Source: Amaranthus tricolor
Taxonomy: Eukaryota; Streptophyta; Magnoliopsida; Caryophyllales; Amaranthaceae
Reading direction: 5' to 3'
DNA: 64,000 nt
Assembly (NCBI RefSeq): GCF_026212465.1
Contig: NC_080056.1
Coordinates: 12,748,702 to 12,812,701, forward strand
The translations under genes were made by a program, and so were the position numbers. Of this stretch, positions 10,655 through 22,181 are shown piece after piece (position 1 is the stretch's first letter; every line of letters begins with the position of its first letter). The notes beneath the pieces were generated by a model. It saw only the letters and a list, made by a program, of their open reading frames with translations, did no database searches and was not told the DNA's origin.

Positions 10655-11150
10655 TTGAGCAATATATTAGCCCTTTCTAAGCTTGACTTCAGTAAGAACA
10701 ACTTAGTCGGAGAGATTCCAAGTTGGCTAGAAAAACTAAAGAGCTTAACCATTCTAAAATTAAACGTAAATTTATTTTTCGGTGTAGCTCCACCTTCAAT
10801 CTTTAACCTCTCTTTATTAAGTGTGTTAGATTTAGGTCACAATGACATAGAAGGAAGCCTTCCTTCAAATTTACGGAACACTCTGCCACAACTTGAGATA
10901 TTTTCTCTCAACTGGAACCACTTTATAGGACTCATTCTAAGTTCATTATAAATTTCCTCAAAATCTATAAGTTTTGCAGTTTGGTAGCAACTGTTTTTAC
11001 CGATGATTTCCTCCCCTACATAAGTCACTAAGGCCTTTTCACCTCGCCCTCCACGAAAATTTCCTTGGGTATGGCCAAACTAACGATATGATATTCTTTT
11101 CTTAATTAGCAAACTCCAACAACTTGCAAGAGTTTATAATAGGGAAAAAA
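10655..11150 (+). pseudogene. LRR receptor-like kinase fragment (Xa21/EFR type)
   Basis: The plus strand encodes leucine-rich repeats: LSKLDFSKNNLVGEIPSWL, LKSLTILKLNVNLF, PPSIFNLSLLSVLDLGHNDI and SLPSNLRNTLPQLEIF. After a stop at 10949-10951, further repeat-like sequence is seen in other frames (GYGQTNDMIFFS, LANSNNLQEFIIG at 11065-11140). The xxLxxLxLxxNxxxGxIP pattern with PPSIFNLS and LP(Q/N)L is typical of the LRR-XII receptor kinases that sense microbial patterns at the plasma membrane. Signal peptide, transmembrane segment and kinase are absent and stops interrupt the frame, so this is a relic. Confidence 0.75.
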
Positions 11151-11589
11151 TTACTTTGAAGGAGATTCTTTTAATTGTAATTGCTCTTTGCTTCTTTTTT
11201 TTTATATACATTTAGGTTATATTATGACCTTAATAAATCAATTTTGTAAACGTGTATTTTTAAAAAATTGAAATTAGGTTGGTTGGGCTAGTCTTCATCT
11301 TAATCCTTAAACCATGTCTTTAAATTACTTACACTCAAGAGCCATGTCTTCAAATTACAAATTCTTAAAACGAATTCAAATTACAAATTCCTCTCATAAC
11401 TAGAACATCTCACAACATGAAAAAATCAAGTATTTTCGGTTCAAAAATGGATGAAATTTTAAGATCAGAGATAATCTATGATAATACTAACGATACCCAA
11501 CTCGATCTCATGACCCAAAAAAAAACTTCGAAACCCAAGCAACCCATAACTTGACCCGTATCTTCTCAAGTAGTCCAACCCCAAGTTTG

Positions 11590-12420
11590 TTGGTGTATGA
11601 TGCTAAACAATAAAGAGTTTCTGTTGAACATTTAGTGTATATTAAATCTTAAGAATTATCACCAAGTACTACAAATAGTAGTAGGGCAAAGTGTACTGAA
11701 CATACAAGGTCCAAAGGGGGTCAAAGGGAAGGACAAAAGACAAATTGGAACAGAAATGTGCCTTTTCGTATTCTTTGATCAATGAGCATTGAATTCTATT
11801 CTTGTTCAACTTTGATTATAGAGTTACAAGTTACTTAATAGTGTGAATAATGCTCATGAATACCATAGTTCGAATGGTATTGATTGATGGTCATTATACT
11901 TGATCATCAATGGGTGATTAAATGTCCATGACCCTTGGTATACTTGAACTAATATAAATAGGGGCTTGGGGAAGGATGTCACTTACACCTAAATTTCTGA
12001 ATACTTTATCCTTGCTTTCTCTCTTACTTGTGTTCTTTCAAAAAGAGTTATAAACTTCTTGATAGAATTTCTAAAGTTTATAATTCATCAAACACTTTGT
12101 CATTAAGTGACAAGCCCTAAGTACTAAAGGTGTGTTGTGTTGTTTGTATCTCATTGTGAATTTCCAAGTCAAAACCCAAGTACCTTTGTGGGGGAAGTAT
12201 CACAAAAGAAAAGTAATTACACGCCTACAACAAGTATCAAGTTTCCGGGTATCGGTTGTCGTTACAAAGATCATCTTCAAGATATTTCTAAGTGCTTTTT
12301 GTGCAAGTTTATTTTAGCCATCAACAAAAAGAAATACAAATTCCCATATTATAATTTGTATTTGCATTATTATTTCTTAATAGTTTCAACTCTCAATTTC
12401 TAGAAAAGTACAAGGAAGTA
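11590..12420 (+). repeat. LTR-like dispersed repeat, copy 1
   Basis: The segment 11940-12420 has a second, inverted copy at 47480-47990. Shared blocks include TGTTTGTATCTCATTG, AACCCAAGTACCTTT and ACAAGTATCAAGTTTC, plus the promoter-proximal block with AGGATGTCACTTACACC. A TATA-like AATATAAATAGGGG at about 11949 precedes the conserved transcribed part, as in an LTR. No coding sequence follows, so this is probably a solo or truncated LTR. Confidence 0.5.
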
Positions 12421-12790
12421 TTCATTCAAATGCTACCATGACGACATGATCAAGTACCTAACATTAGTAAGCATGGAATATCGAATCAACCAGCATTTTG
12501 AAACACAAACATACAAACACAAATAAAGAGCACGCGAAATCAATTCAACCTGCATTTTGACACACAAGCATTAAAACATACAAACACAAACATTCCCATT
12601 GACCCCATATAGTCCCAATTCCCAAGCAGCGCCAAACATCAAAAGCTAAAGTATAATTACAATCCCTAACTCATTCTCATTAGTGTTTAAATAATCAATT
12701 TCCACATTATCATCAAAAATAAAATCAATTTTTCAAACCTATGCTTGTTGTCAAGGAATCGTCTCAACCAAAAACTTAAGCTAATGGTTG
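12421..12790. other. Intergenic DNA with short internal repeats
   Basis: Only short near-repeats such as AACCAGCATTTTGAAACACAA / AACCTGCATTTTGACACACAA are seen (one about 60 bp after the other at 12490 and 12550). There is no gene. Confidence 0.4.
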
Positions 12791-12794
12791 AGGC

Positions 12795-14310
12795 CAAAGT
12801 TATTAGGATTGCGATTCTACCTATAATCATTGAGAGGGTAGGATCGAAATCGGTAAAATCGGATAGTAGGATCGTGTGATCTTACAAATATGCATTAAAA
12901 TGCGTTGAATTACTTATTATTAATTATATTTGTTCTCTTTTTATGTTTTAAAGAGTAAGTAAAAACTTATTTCACTCCATCTATTAAGTTTTGAAAGAAA
13001 AATACTTTTAATAATCCTTTTAAACAACAAATTAAGAAAAACTTGAATTTTATAAAGATATTAATATAATTATCTTAAATATATATAGAGGTGTTCATTC
13101 GGGTGATCGGGTCGGTTTAGGACAGGTGTCATTCGATTCGGTTGTATTTCGGATCGGTTATATTTCGCATGTGTGTTATGGGGGGTCACACTCGGGTCGG
13201 GTCAGTTTGTCATGGTTCGGTTGAAGATCGGTTATTCGACCTATCGGGTTAGCATCAGTTTGGAGTCGGTTGAAGTTCGTGTCGAGTTTTAATCGGTATC
13301 GGGTTGTCATCAGTTAATAATTAGCTTGCTTTTACAGGGTACAGATCGAGTTCGGGTATTTTTAGAGTAGAATTCGGCTACGAATTATGAATTCCTAATT
13401 ACTATCGATCGAGTTAATATCAGATTAGTTGTTAGTCATTTTTTAATTGATGATAAGGCTTCCTTTATTTAAAGAAAAATAGTTAAAATGCAAATCAATT
13501 AGTGATCATTATTACATTGTTACTTTTACTTGTTTGACCGGAAATTTAAATTGTAAAGTTCTATCAATTTTCATCTAATTCGATTAAAAGTTGTTCTAGA
13601 AACATTGACCATTGATTATTAACTCTAAACATATGAAACCATGTATTTATAAAATTCATTTTATTAAAATATTTATCACTTTATTAGAATAACTAATAAG
13701 ATGATTGAATATGTGTCGATCATACTTCTAAGTTAAAAATTGGTTCATGTTTACTGCAGTTCGATCTAAATTTTGTTTGGGTTGAGTCGGTTTTAGCTGG
13801 ATTGAGTTCGGTTTCGAGCATGATTCGGGTCGGATATGACTCGGGTCGATCATTATTAGGTTCGGGTAATCTCAGTTAACGGTTATGTGCCGGTTATAAA
13901 AAATCGGTTATAGCTCGGGTTCAGTTTTTCCATTTTTAGTTGTCAATCGGTTCGGGTATAACTTCAGTTCGGGTAATTTCGGTTCAATAAACCTAAAAAA
14001 GGAACACATTTTCGGGTCAGTTTACTTTCGATTTCAGTTCGGATTTTCGGGTCGGATCAATTTTGAACAGCTCTAAATATATAGTTATATGTAAGTGAAT
14101 CTGTATCATATGAATATATTTTACGTTTGAAACTACCCATGTAGGATTGGATCATTGGATCGTAGAATCGTGTTATGATCCTCCCAGCTAAATTCTTGAG
14201 CTAAGTAGCATCGCACGATTCTATCACATTAAGATCCTACCTACGATTCGAATCGGTCGCCTATTTTCGGATCGTAAAATCGTAGATTAGAATCAGGATT
14301 CTGATAACTA
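12795..14310. mobile_element. TIR element rich in GATCGTA motifs, hosting a hAT-like element
   Basis: The left end AGTTATTAGGATTGCGATTCTA and the inverted right end (TAGTTATCAGAATCCTGATTCTA read on the minus strand) match over most positions. A 10-bp direct repeat TGGTTGAGGC flanks it (12785-12794, 14311-14320). The subterminal DNA repeats GGATCGTA/TACGATCC. A 10-bp duplication would suit a Mutator-type element. The two extra bases at the left end make the exact border uncertain. The middle is the separate insertion 13086-14075. Confidence 0.5.
13086..14075. mobile_element. hAT-like non-autonomous element, family B
   Basis: The ends TAGAGGTGTTCATT and TTTTGAACAGCTCTA are inverted and flanked by a perfect 8-bp duplication AATATATA (13078-13085, 14076-14083). 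Both subterminal zones consist of degenerate TCGGGT/CGGTT repeats. It is 990 bp and non-coding, and shares its terminus with the nested piece starting at 822. Confidence 0.8.
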
Positions 14311-14429
14311 TGGTTGAGGCTCAAGGATATGTTATATAATCTAAATACCATGTCAAAGAACCATCTCAACCAAAAACCTAAGCTGTTAGTTAATGCCCCG
14401 GGATATGTTATATACTCTAACACTTGTTG

Positions 14430-14950
14430 AGCTCCAAAAGCAAAGAACTTTGAACGTAGCATCACTAAGATTAGCATTCGTCTCCGCGATCAAACGCCGA
14501 AGCCACTTCTCCTGCTGCCATGGCTACCAACTCAATCACCCAGATGACCAAATTCTATCAAACCCTTTTTTCATAGTTGCCCAAATTTCCACCAAAAATA
14601 CCATTATTCCCATCTTGCCCTCTTTCCCGTTCTTCTCCACCATTAAACCATTTTCCCCTCCATTTTTTATCTCTTCAATTTTTAAATCATTATCCTTACT
14701 ACTACTCATTGTAGGTTTTTTGACCTCCCCATTTCTATCATTAAAACCAAGTGAAGCAGAAGCATAATCAGAAACTTGTTCAAAATTAGAATTGGGTTTT
14801 TCAATATGGTTAGAATTTGAACTAATTTGGGGGTTTTCAAGGTGTAATGTACAACAACTGATGGAGAATTTACGTGACAAAAAATGTGAATAAAAACGTG
14901 GCAAACAAGAAAAATGAATTATATGGAGTGTAAGTGGAATTTTTAACAAA
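14430..14950 (-). other. Unidentified open frame, possible gene fragment
   Basis: A minus-strand frame of about 137 codons ends at 14536 with ...WATMKKGFDRIWSSG, preceded by a lysine- and glutamate-rich stretch. Homology is not recognised. On its downstream side (14315-14425) it abuts LTR-like repeat DNA ending in CTCTAACA, which could have cut off a former gene. Base composition is less AT-rich than its surroundings. It may be a spurious frame. Confidence 0.2.
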
Positions 14951-14959
14951 AGAGAAGCT

Positions 14960-15814
14960 TGTAATGCAGTCAGATTTTTTTATTTATTCTAAACTCTCTT
15001 TAATGTTTTTTTTTGTGAATTTCTTAGAGCATTGGACGAATTAAAAAGGATATTTGATTTTGATGAATTGAATTGAAAATAAAATTAAAGGTTAGTATTT
15101 TCTTTCTCAATAGTTTAGAATGTACAACATTGGAGGAGAAAGAAATAGCAAAGAAAAGCAGATGTAGAGAGTATAAACCTTCTTTTTAGAGTATAAAATT
15201 AAAGGTTAAGTCAGCTGAAAAGCTTGTTTTAAGCAAAAATAAAAAAAATTGCTCAAGTTATAGCTTTTTTGTTAGCTTTTGTCTTATTGACTGACTTTTT
15301 CTCTAATAACAGCCAACATCCAATAAAAACAGTCAATAAAAACAGTCAATATTTTTGGATGGTCAAATAAGCTACTAAAAAAGCCAACAACCAACAGCAA
15401 ATTGCTAAACACTCTATAGATAAAGTGAGAGAAATAAGAAAGATTTAAGAATAAAAATTTAAAAAAGTGACAAGAAAGGTATCTAAAATATAAATATTAC
15501 AAAGTTGAAGGAATGATAGATGTCATTATCCTTCAATGAAGGAAATGGGTGGTGGATATCATTTTTGACATTTAAGTATAAAGGACAAAAAAAGACTCCT
15601 CTTGAGTAATTTTCATTAAATTTGAGAAAATTTTAAGCATTTGATTATGCTTACGTTGTGTCCAATTTTTATCCTCATGGTATCGAATAAAAGTTATTTC
15701 TAAATTTAAAAATTTTCGTAAATGGCATTTGTGTTTTGAGTTGTAAAATACACCTTTTGTTCCCAGTGAATTTACAACATTTGTTATTTTAGTCCGTTCC
15801 ACATAATTTGCATT
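14960..15814. other. Non-coding AT-rich DNA
   Basis: Nothing recognisable apart from homopolymer-rich stretches. A frame at 15572-15904 runs into the LTR at 15815 and is not credible. Confidence 0.4.
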
Positions 15815-18571
15815 TGAAAGAGAATGGCTCGGACCCAACAATGGTAGAATAAGATGTAGAAGATAAGGAAGAAACAGAGAATGAATTAGAGAACACAACA
15901 ACAATCAACACAATGTGTTTATGAGGAATCTAATGATACCTCCCCCTCAAATAAAATATCTTATCATTAATATAATCACAATTACACTAATAACTCAACT
16001 TACAAATTCAAGAGCTCACTCTTAACCCATAAAGGTTTCACCTTTAAGGGTGAAACTCCACAAATGACACTAATACAAAGAGAACACGCTAATGGCCAAT
16101 GCCCTAGCTTTTCTAATGTATTTGTCTCTCCTCTTACTTCTAGTGATGTTCTAAGGCTCCCCTATACAGCCTAGCATATATTAGAAGCCCTAGGACCCCC
16201 TTGAAGCCCAAGGAAATCTCACATCAAAACAAAACACGCGTTAATTGGCCATCCGGAAAGCCGCTCGACCGACCATGATCCGCTCGATCACCCGAGCAAA
16301 CCTCCAGACCTCTCTGATCAACTCCAGCAACTTGGCTCGACCGAGCCATCCTTGCTTGACTGGTCGAGTGCCCTTTCAGTGCTCTCTGGCTCTTGTTGCC
16401 TTGCTCAAATGACCATCATCACCCTGAGCGTTGTCTTGACCAATGCATCTCTCATGCACCGTACTAGTGTTCTTTGATGCACCATCATCACGGCACCCCG
16501 AAGAACCTCCACATGAGGGTGCATTGGTGCTTGCTCTAACAAACTCCCCCTCAAGCCCAAATCTCCCTTCATCAACATGTGACACCACCCTTGGTGTCCC
16601 AACCAACACATCAACATATGATTTAGGTCTTGGCTCCCCCTCAAGACCAAACCCATCATCAACTTTCTTTATGCACCACTTACCATTTTGGCCACCATCA
16701 ACAAATGTCACTCTCGGTGACTTGAGTCTTGCATCCCTCTCAACATGGCGTAAGTTTTCACTCTTTAGCAACACATGGCCAATGTTTCTCATTACTCCCT
16801 TTAAGTTCACCAAGCACCCCTTTGCCACCTTCAAGACTCCATCACTTTGAGTCTTCATGGTGTACCTAATCTTCTCTAATCTCCTCAATGAGATTCTCAT
16901 CATCTTTGGAATGTATCTCACACCCCCAAGCTTCCTCACAATGCCATTCAAATGCACCTCACCAACAGCCTCAATCACAACTTCCTCACCACTAGGCAAG
17001 GTCACTCTCTCATGCTCACAAGCCGTCATCCTTGTAAACAAGCTTTTATCTCTACAAATATGATATGGGTGTACGGAGTCAAACACCCAATCACCATCAT
17101 CATCACACTTGGCCGATAGCACATGACCATCATCAACATCACTCTTAGCCTACTTCACAAGACCCTCATTGATGTTTGGGAGCTCTTTCTTCTTTGCAAC
17201 CCCTTTCACCAAAGTTGTTGCCTCTCTCAATTTCTTAAGTGGAATTTCTCTCTTCTTCCCTTTGAGCTTCTCTCCATCACTAACCTCCATTGTCGGCTTC
17301 TTCATCTCCCTTAAAAGCTTTAAGCTTGTAAGGTCCTTATTCTTCAACTTATTTCAAGTGTATTGAATACGGCCTCTCTTGTGCTATGAAAGCACACTCT
17401 ATCCCCATACTCAACCCTTGCCTTCTTCATTCCGATTTTCCTCTCCTTTGATAGATTTCTCTCAATGACCTTTCCATCTCCCATAGATGGAATATCATCA
17501 AACTTCATACCAACCCTCATGAATGATACTTCCTCAACAATGCTACTACACCTAGTAGCTCCCTCTAGTTTTTCAACCCTCAGTAACAAAGACTCTATCA
17601 TTAGCCTTTTCTCTACCACCATTGTCAATAAGCTCTCCTTCTCTTTTGAAAACTCCATTAAAAATCTCTCTATCTCTTGAATACCTACTGTTTCTCTCTC
17701 TCCCAAAGTTTAAACAAATACTAATTGGCTTCAACAAACCATCCAAACACTTCTCAACTTCTACCATCTCTCTTCTAACTATCTCCAAGCCTTCCCTCAC
17801 TCAATACCCCAAGAAAAACACATCAAGCTCTGATACCAATTGAAAGAGAATGGCTCAGACCCAACAATGGTAGAATAAGATGTAAAAAGTGAGTGAAAAA
17901 CAGATAATGAACAAGAGAACACAATAACAATCAATACAATGTGTTTATGAGGTATCTAATGATACCTCCCCTCAAATAAAGTATCTTATCATTAATATAA
18001 TCTCAATTACACTAATGACTCAACTTAAGATAGTCAAGAGCTCACTCTTAACCTAAAAAGGTTTCACATTTAATGGTGAAACTCCACAAATGGCACTAAT
18101 ACAAAGAAAAACACTCTAATGGCCAATGCCCTAGCTTCTCTAATGTATTTGCCTCTCCTCTTACTTCTAGTGATGTTTTAAGGCTCCCTTATATAGCCTA
18201 GCACATATTAGAAGCCCTAGGACCAAACCTTTAAAGCCTAAAGAAATCTTGCAACAAAACGGAACAGGCGTTATTTGCCCTTCTGAAAAGCCGCTCGACC
18301 GAGCATGGTCCGCTCGACCACCCGAGCGTACCTTCAGACCTCTCTGATCAACTCCAGCAACTTGGCTCGACCAAGCCAGCCTTGCTCGACTAGTCGAGCA
18401 CCCCTTCAGTGGTCTCTAGCTGCTGCTACCTTGCTCAAATGACCATCATCACCTTGAGCCTTGTCTTGACCAATGCATCTCTCATGCATCGTACTCGTGT
18501 TCTTCGTTGCACGATCATCACGGCACCCTAAAGACCCTCCACATGAGGGCAATTTGCTGTTTGCTCTAACA
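15815..18571 (-). mobile_element. Complete non-autonomous copia element with two LTRs
   Basis: The LTRs at 15815-16541 (727 bp) and 17841-18571 (731 bp) are clearly homologous. Each begins TG and ends CA, with 5-bp flanks GCATT/ACATT. A primer-binding site (TGGTATCAGAGC, minus, 17827-17838) adjoins the right LTR, and a purine tract GAGGGGGAG (minus, about 16543-16552) adjoins the left LTR. The element is therefore oriented leftward. The interior is only 1.3 kb and holds Gag/protease remnants but no integrase or reverse transcriptase, so mobility would depend on proteins from another element. The LTRs carry several GCTCGACC/GGTCGAGC motifs (for example 16261-16375 and 18290-18405). Confidence 0.85.
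16376..17800 (-). pseudogene. Gag/protease remnant inside the small copia element
   Basis: Minus-strand frames from 17800 leftward give a charged, helix-prone Gag-like part (17706-17344: FSKEKESLLTMVVEKR, LLRVEKLEG) and a lysine-rich linker (17347-17150). A 248-codon frame follows (17122-16376) with WVFDSVHPYHICRDKSLF, VHLNGIVRKLGGVRYIPKM and SDGVLKVAKGCLVNLKG. The last block is the copia protease/pre-integrase region. The catalytic Asp-Ser-Gly is Asp-Ser-Val, so the protease should be dead. The frame runs through the polypurine tract into the 3' LTR. Everything from integrase onward has been deleted. Confidence 0.65.
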
Positions 18572-19068
18572 ACATTGAATTTATTTTTGGACAATTGCCC
18601 ACCACTTTTTTTAATCTCATCTATACATTTAAACTCTCTTTTAATTTCATCCACGCAATTCATTTACTCTCTTCTTATTACAATTATCCACCTTTTTCTT
18701 AAAGTTTCTCTTTTATACAAACCAAACAGATTAAAAGAGTATTATTAAGTATTGTGAAGTATGATTTTACCAGCAAAAAGGATTCCATTTAAGAAACGTA
18801 TTTGAATTGTTCCAAGATATTTATATTTGAACATAGTTTTTTGTTTGATTAAAAGTGAAAATTCTCTAATTTAGAGAAAAAGTTGGGTTTGAGTTGAATC
18901 ACTAGAGAAGAGGATTCATTATTATATATTTGTGATCAAATGTTTGTATATGGAAGAGGTACCATGAATATGATGGTCTTAGGTTAGACAAGTAACCAAA
19001 TGATAAAATCAAAGGAATCTCATGTTTTATATAATATGTTGCCAAAGCTAATCTTGCGCCCACGACCT
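18572..19068. other. Intergenic DNA without features
   Basis: AT-rich sequence between two transposons. No gene or repeat end is visible. Confidence 0.4.
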
Positions 19069-19629
19069 TTGGGGTGTGCAAAAAAACTCGATCCGAAATA
19101 TCAGATTCGGATTATTCGATATCCGATTTTCAAAATCGAATAATCCGAATCCAGGTCACATATTTTTAGAAAACGAATATCCGGTATTCGGTTTATTTTT
19201 TTATTTTTTAAGTTTTTTACGTTTTGCGTAAATAAAATAATTATGGTATTTACTAAGCTAACCTTGTGTTGAATCTTAATATAATTTTTCTCCACTGATT
19301 TTTTTTATGATTGTTCTTACTTAAACCAATATGTAATAATATTATTCTTTAATTTTCTTAATTTGTCTTTTATGACTAATTAAGCTAAATGTTTTTAAAG
19401 AGTTAGTATTTGAATTTTATATAAAAAAATATTATAAATAAAAATAGGGATAAAAAACGCATGGTTGAACGAAAAAAAGACAAAAAAAATAATAAAAAAT
19501 TCTAATAAAACCGGGTATCCGGATCCGACTCAATTTAAATCGGTTATCCGAAATCCGGATACCCGGTTTAATCCGGGTCGGAATCGGTCGGATCTGGATC
19601 GACCCAGTATTCGATTTTGAACACTCCTA
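19069..19629. mobile_element. hAT-like non-autonomous element, family E
   Basis: The left end TTGGGGTGTGCAAAAAA and the right end TTTTGAACACTCCTA are imperfect inverted repeats. The flanks CACGACCT (19061-19068) and CACGATCT (19630-19637) match at 7 of 8 bases. The subterminal zones repeat ATCCGGAT/CGAATAATCCG. It is 561 bp and non-coding. Confidence 0.65.
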
Positions 19630-19637
19630 CACGATCT

Positions 19638-20265
19638 AGTGCAACTCTAAAGATACTTTGATAAGCTTTTATAGTCAAGTGTAATTTGACAAGTTATGAA
19701 ATCTACATCTAGACTCGGTCTAATGTTTGAATTTATCTAAGACGGAATCATAATTCTTGGCTATGTGAGCGGTAGTTTAAGTTGGCTTTTATTTGTACAA
19801 TAGCCTAGATTATGATTCCATTAAGAGATTTAAATGAAATTAAGTCTAATCAAACACCAGTGAGAGAACCCAATGTAATGCTCATTTAACACCAAGTCTT
19901 ATGATTCAATATGGTTAAATCTGTCATTTGATGTTTAGAAGCAACAAAAGATAAAATGATTCCAAAGTGTTACTCAAGTACCCGTGGTGGATTATATATG
20001 GCAGTCGTTTATTGAAAGTGCTCCTGATCTAGAGGCAAAGAGTTCTAGATATTTGGTGACTTGTCATGAGGGCACCATTTTATCGTACGAGAGAACCTAA
20101 TAAACAAATTTGAAGTGTGATCGCCTTAAGAAGTCAAGATGAATTTATAGTCTTGGTTGAACTTGTGAATAAATATGGACACTAGCCTTAAAGTGTCAAG
20201 TGATGTTAAGTGTGTAATGTTTTCTTTTGCGTACTTCATTTCGGATGGTTAAGTATATTTATTTT
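19638..20265. other. Intergenic DNA without recognised features
   Basis: No coding frame with motifs, no RNA gene and no repeat ends were seen. Confidence 0.4.
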
Positions 20266-20504
20266 TGTAACACCCCGGTCCATTGCACCGTTGGTAATTA
20301 CTCATGGAGACTGTAGACTGGCCCCACAAACCAACACTAGTCTTTCCAGCGTACTTTGGCCTCACTCATGTGCATCCAGGAAAACTTTCCAAGAGGTCAC
20401 CCATCCTAAGATTGCTCCCCACCAAACACGCTTAACTGTGAAGTTCTTAGCAAAGATATAAGTAGTCTATCGATCCCTTTTCAAACTAAATCTGGGGTAC
20501 TACA
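20266..20504 (-). mobile_element. Cassandra-like solo LTR carrying a 5S rRNA-derived block
   Basis: The segment starts TGTAACACCCC and ends GGGGTACTACA, 239 bp, with flanks ATTTT/GTTTT that look like a 5-bp target duplication. Its minus strand holds the 3' half of a 5S rRNA. CAGTTAAGCGTGTTTGG (box A region) is followed by AGGATGGGTGACCTCTTGG (box C region) at about 20440-20385, with the sequence still alignable to about 20365. LTRs of this size containing 5S promoter sequence define Cassandra TRIM elements. No second LTR or interior is present, so it is a solo LTR. A genuine 5S gene is excluded because the 5' half is missing. Confidence 0.75.
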
Positions 20505-20637
20505 GTTTTATTCAACCTATATGGACATAAAAGAATATTATCACTTGTAAAGTATGTTGTATTTGGTGTCAATTTTATCCTTATCACATTAGCATTGATG
20601 CACGAGATGGGACTTATTTAGGATGATGCACAAGTAG

Positions 20638-21589
20638 TAGACCTGGGAAAATTTGATCCGACCTGAAAATGAACCCGGGACCCGACCCGACAAAACCCGA
20701 ACCCGACCGACCCGAAAGCGACTTAATCCGAAACATGATCGACCCGTTAATTACCCGACCGAAAACCGACCCGTTTTGACCGATTTAATATCAATTTTTA
20801 GAGTAATTTCAATGTTAGAATTCATTTCAAATAAAATTTTAGTTTTCAAAGTATCTCAACATATTGATTATATCACTTGAACCCTAAAACTCATCAATAG
20901 ATCTCAAAAAACACGTATTTAACGTCTTTTTAGCCATCGTAATTATTTTTTTTAAAAAACAGGACGTTATAATCATCTTAATTGAATACATGTATCTTGT
21001 TAAATCAGTCAAATGAGTTTTTAATTCTTCTACATTTCAGTAAGCAAATCAATGTAATTTATACGAACGTTTCGCACGTTTGAATGGGCTTTTCAAAAAA
21101 CGAATGTCGCTACCCTAAATTATAAAATGCGTATCTTATAAGACGAAATAAGTACTTAGTTAGTTGTATATCTTTCCAACATGAAAATTGTGAAGATAAT
21201 TTTAACGTCATTTTTATCTAACGTTACAATTATAATAAACAAAATAACTTTTATAAAGCGCGTATCTTACAAGTCTTTCAAAATAAGTATTAATTCCCCT
21301 ATTTTTCTTGCACTTAAATGAACCTGACATACCAACTATTTTTTGAAAATCGTACATGTAATTTTTCTAATGATTTTTTTTAGACATTTTAATGATTTTT
21401 TTTATGTTGAATTAGTCGATTAGATATTCTGATGTTTTATGGTAACCCGTTGGGTCAATCCGAACCTACCGAAACCCAGAGTGATCTGATCTGAAACTGA
21501 CATGATTCGAAAATGACCCGACCCGAAAATGACCCGACCGAAATTGATCCGACCCAAAACTCGACCGACCGACCGTTTTCCCAGGTCTA
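20638..21589. mobile_element. hAT-like non-autonomous element, family A, copy 2
   Basis: The ends TAGACCTGGGAAAA and TTTTCCCAGGTCTA carry a perfect 8-bp duplication ACAAGTAG (20630-20637, 21590-21597). It lies inverted relative to the copy at 490-2800 and matches it closely outside the nested segment. It supplies the uninterrupted form (952 bp) of the family. The middle (about 20800-21420) is AT-rich and non-coding. Confidence 0.85.
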
Positions 21590-22181
21590 ACAAGTAGTGT
21601 TATACCGGAGGATAAACATGAAGTGAGAAATCAAAGAACAAATCTGTTTGTTCATGTTATGTAAAGGAATACTTCCAAATTGTTTAAGAGATAAACGTAC
21701 AATCCAACCAAAACAAATTTTCCAAATTGTTATACTAAATGAAAATTATAAAAGATTACTATCGAATAACACAAAACTACAGAATACTTCAATGTTACAT
21801 GCAAATCAATAAATTACCTATTAATCTGTTCTCAGCCAGAGTTTCACCTTTAACTTCAGTTCAAGTAGTGAATACCCAATCCCATATATTTCAATGTTGA
21901 GAAAAATTTGTTTCCTTTTTAAAATGTCGTCCAATCTTTTTTCAAATCAAGACAATTACAATCAAGTCATTTGAAACCCAGAAAACAAAAGAGGACAGAC
22001 TGATAGACCCTTCTCCTCGATAAAATCTATTTTTAAGAATTACAAATTTAAAACAGTTTAAACAATCCAAAATTTTAAAAATATTACGGTTCTAAAAGTA
22101 TCAATCATTGAGCTTTGCAAGTTAGAACTTTTCTTGCTCAAATTTACATAATAAAAATGTCAGTCTTGGGCCCAAACCCTG

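Noticed and set aside
16443..16850. Plus-strand 135-aa frame
   Set aside because: It is antisense to the copia protease-like frame.
20350..20445. Functional 5S rRNA gene
   Set aside because: Only the 3' half is present, with many changes, inside a TG...CA bounded LTR.
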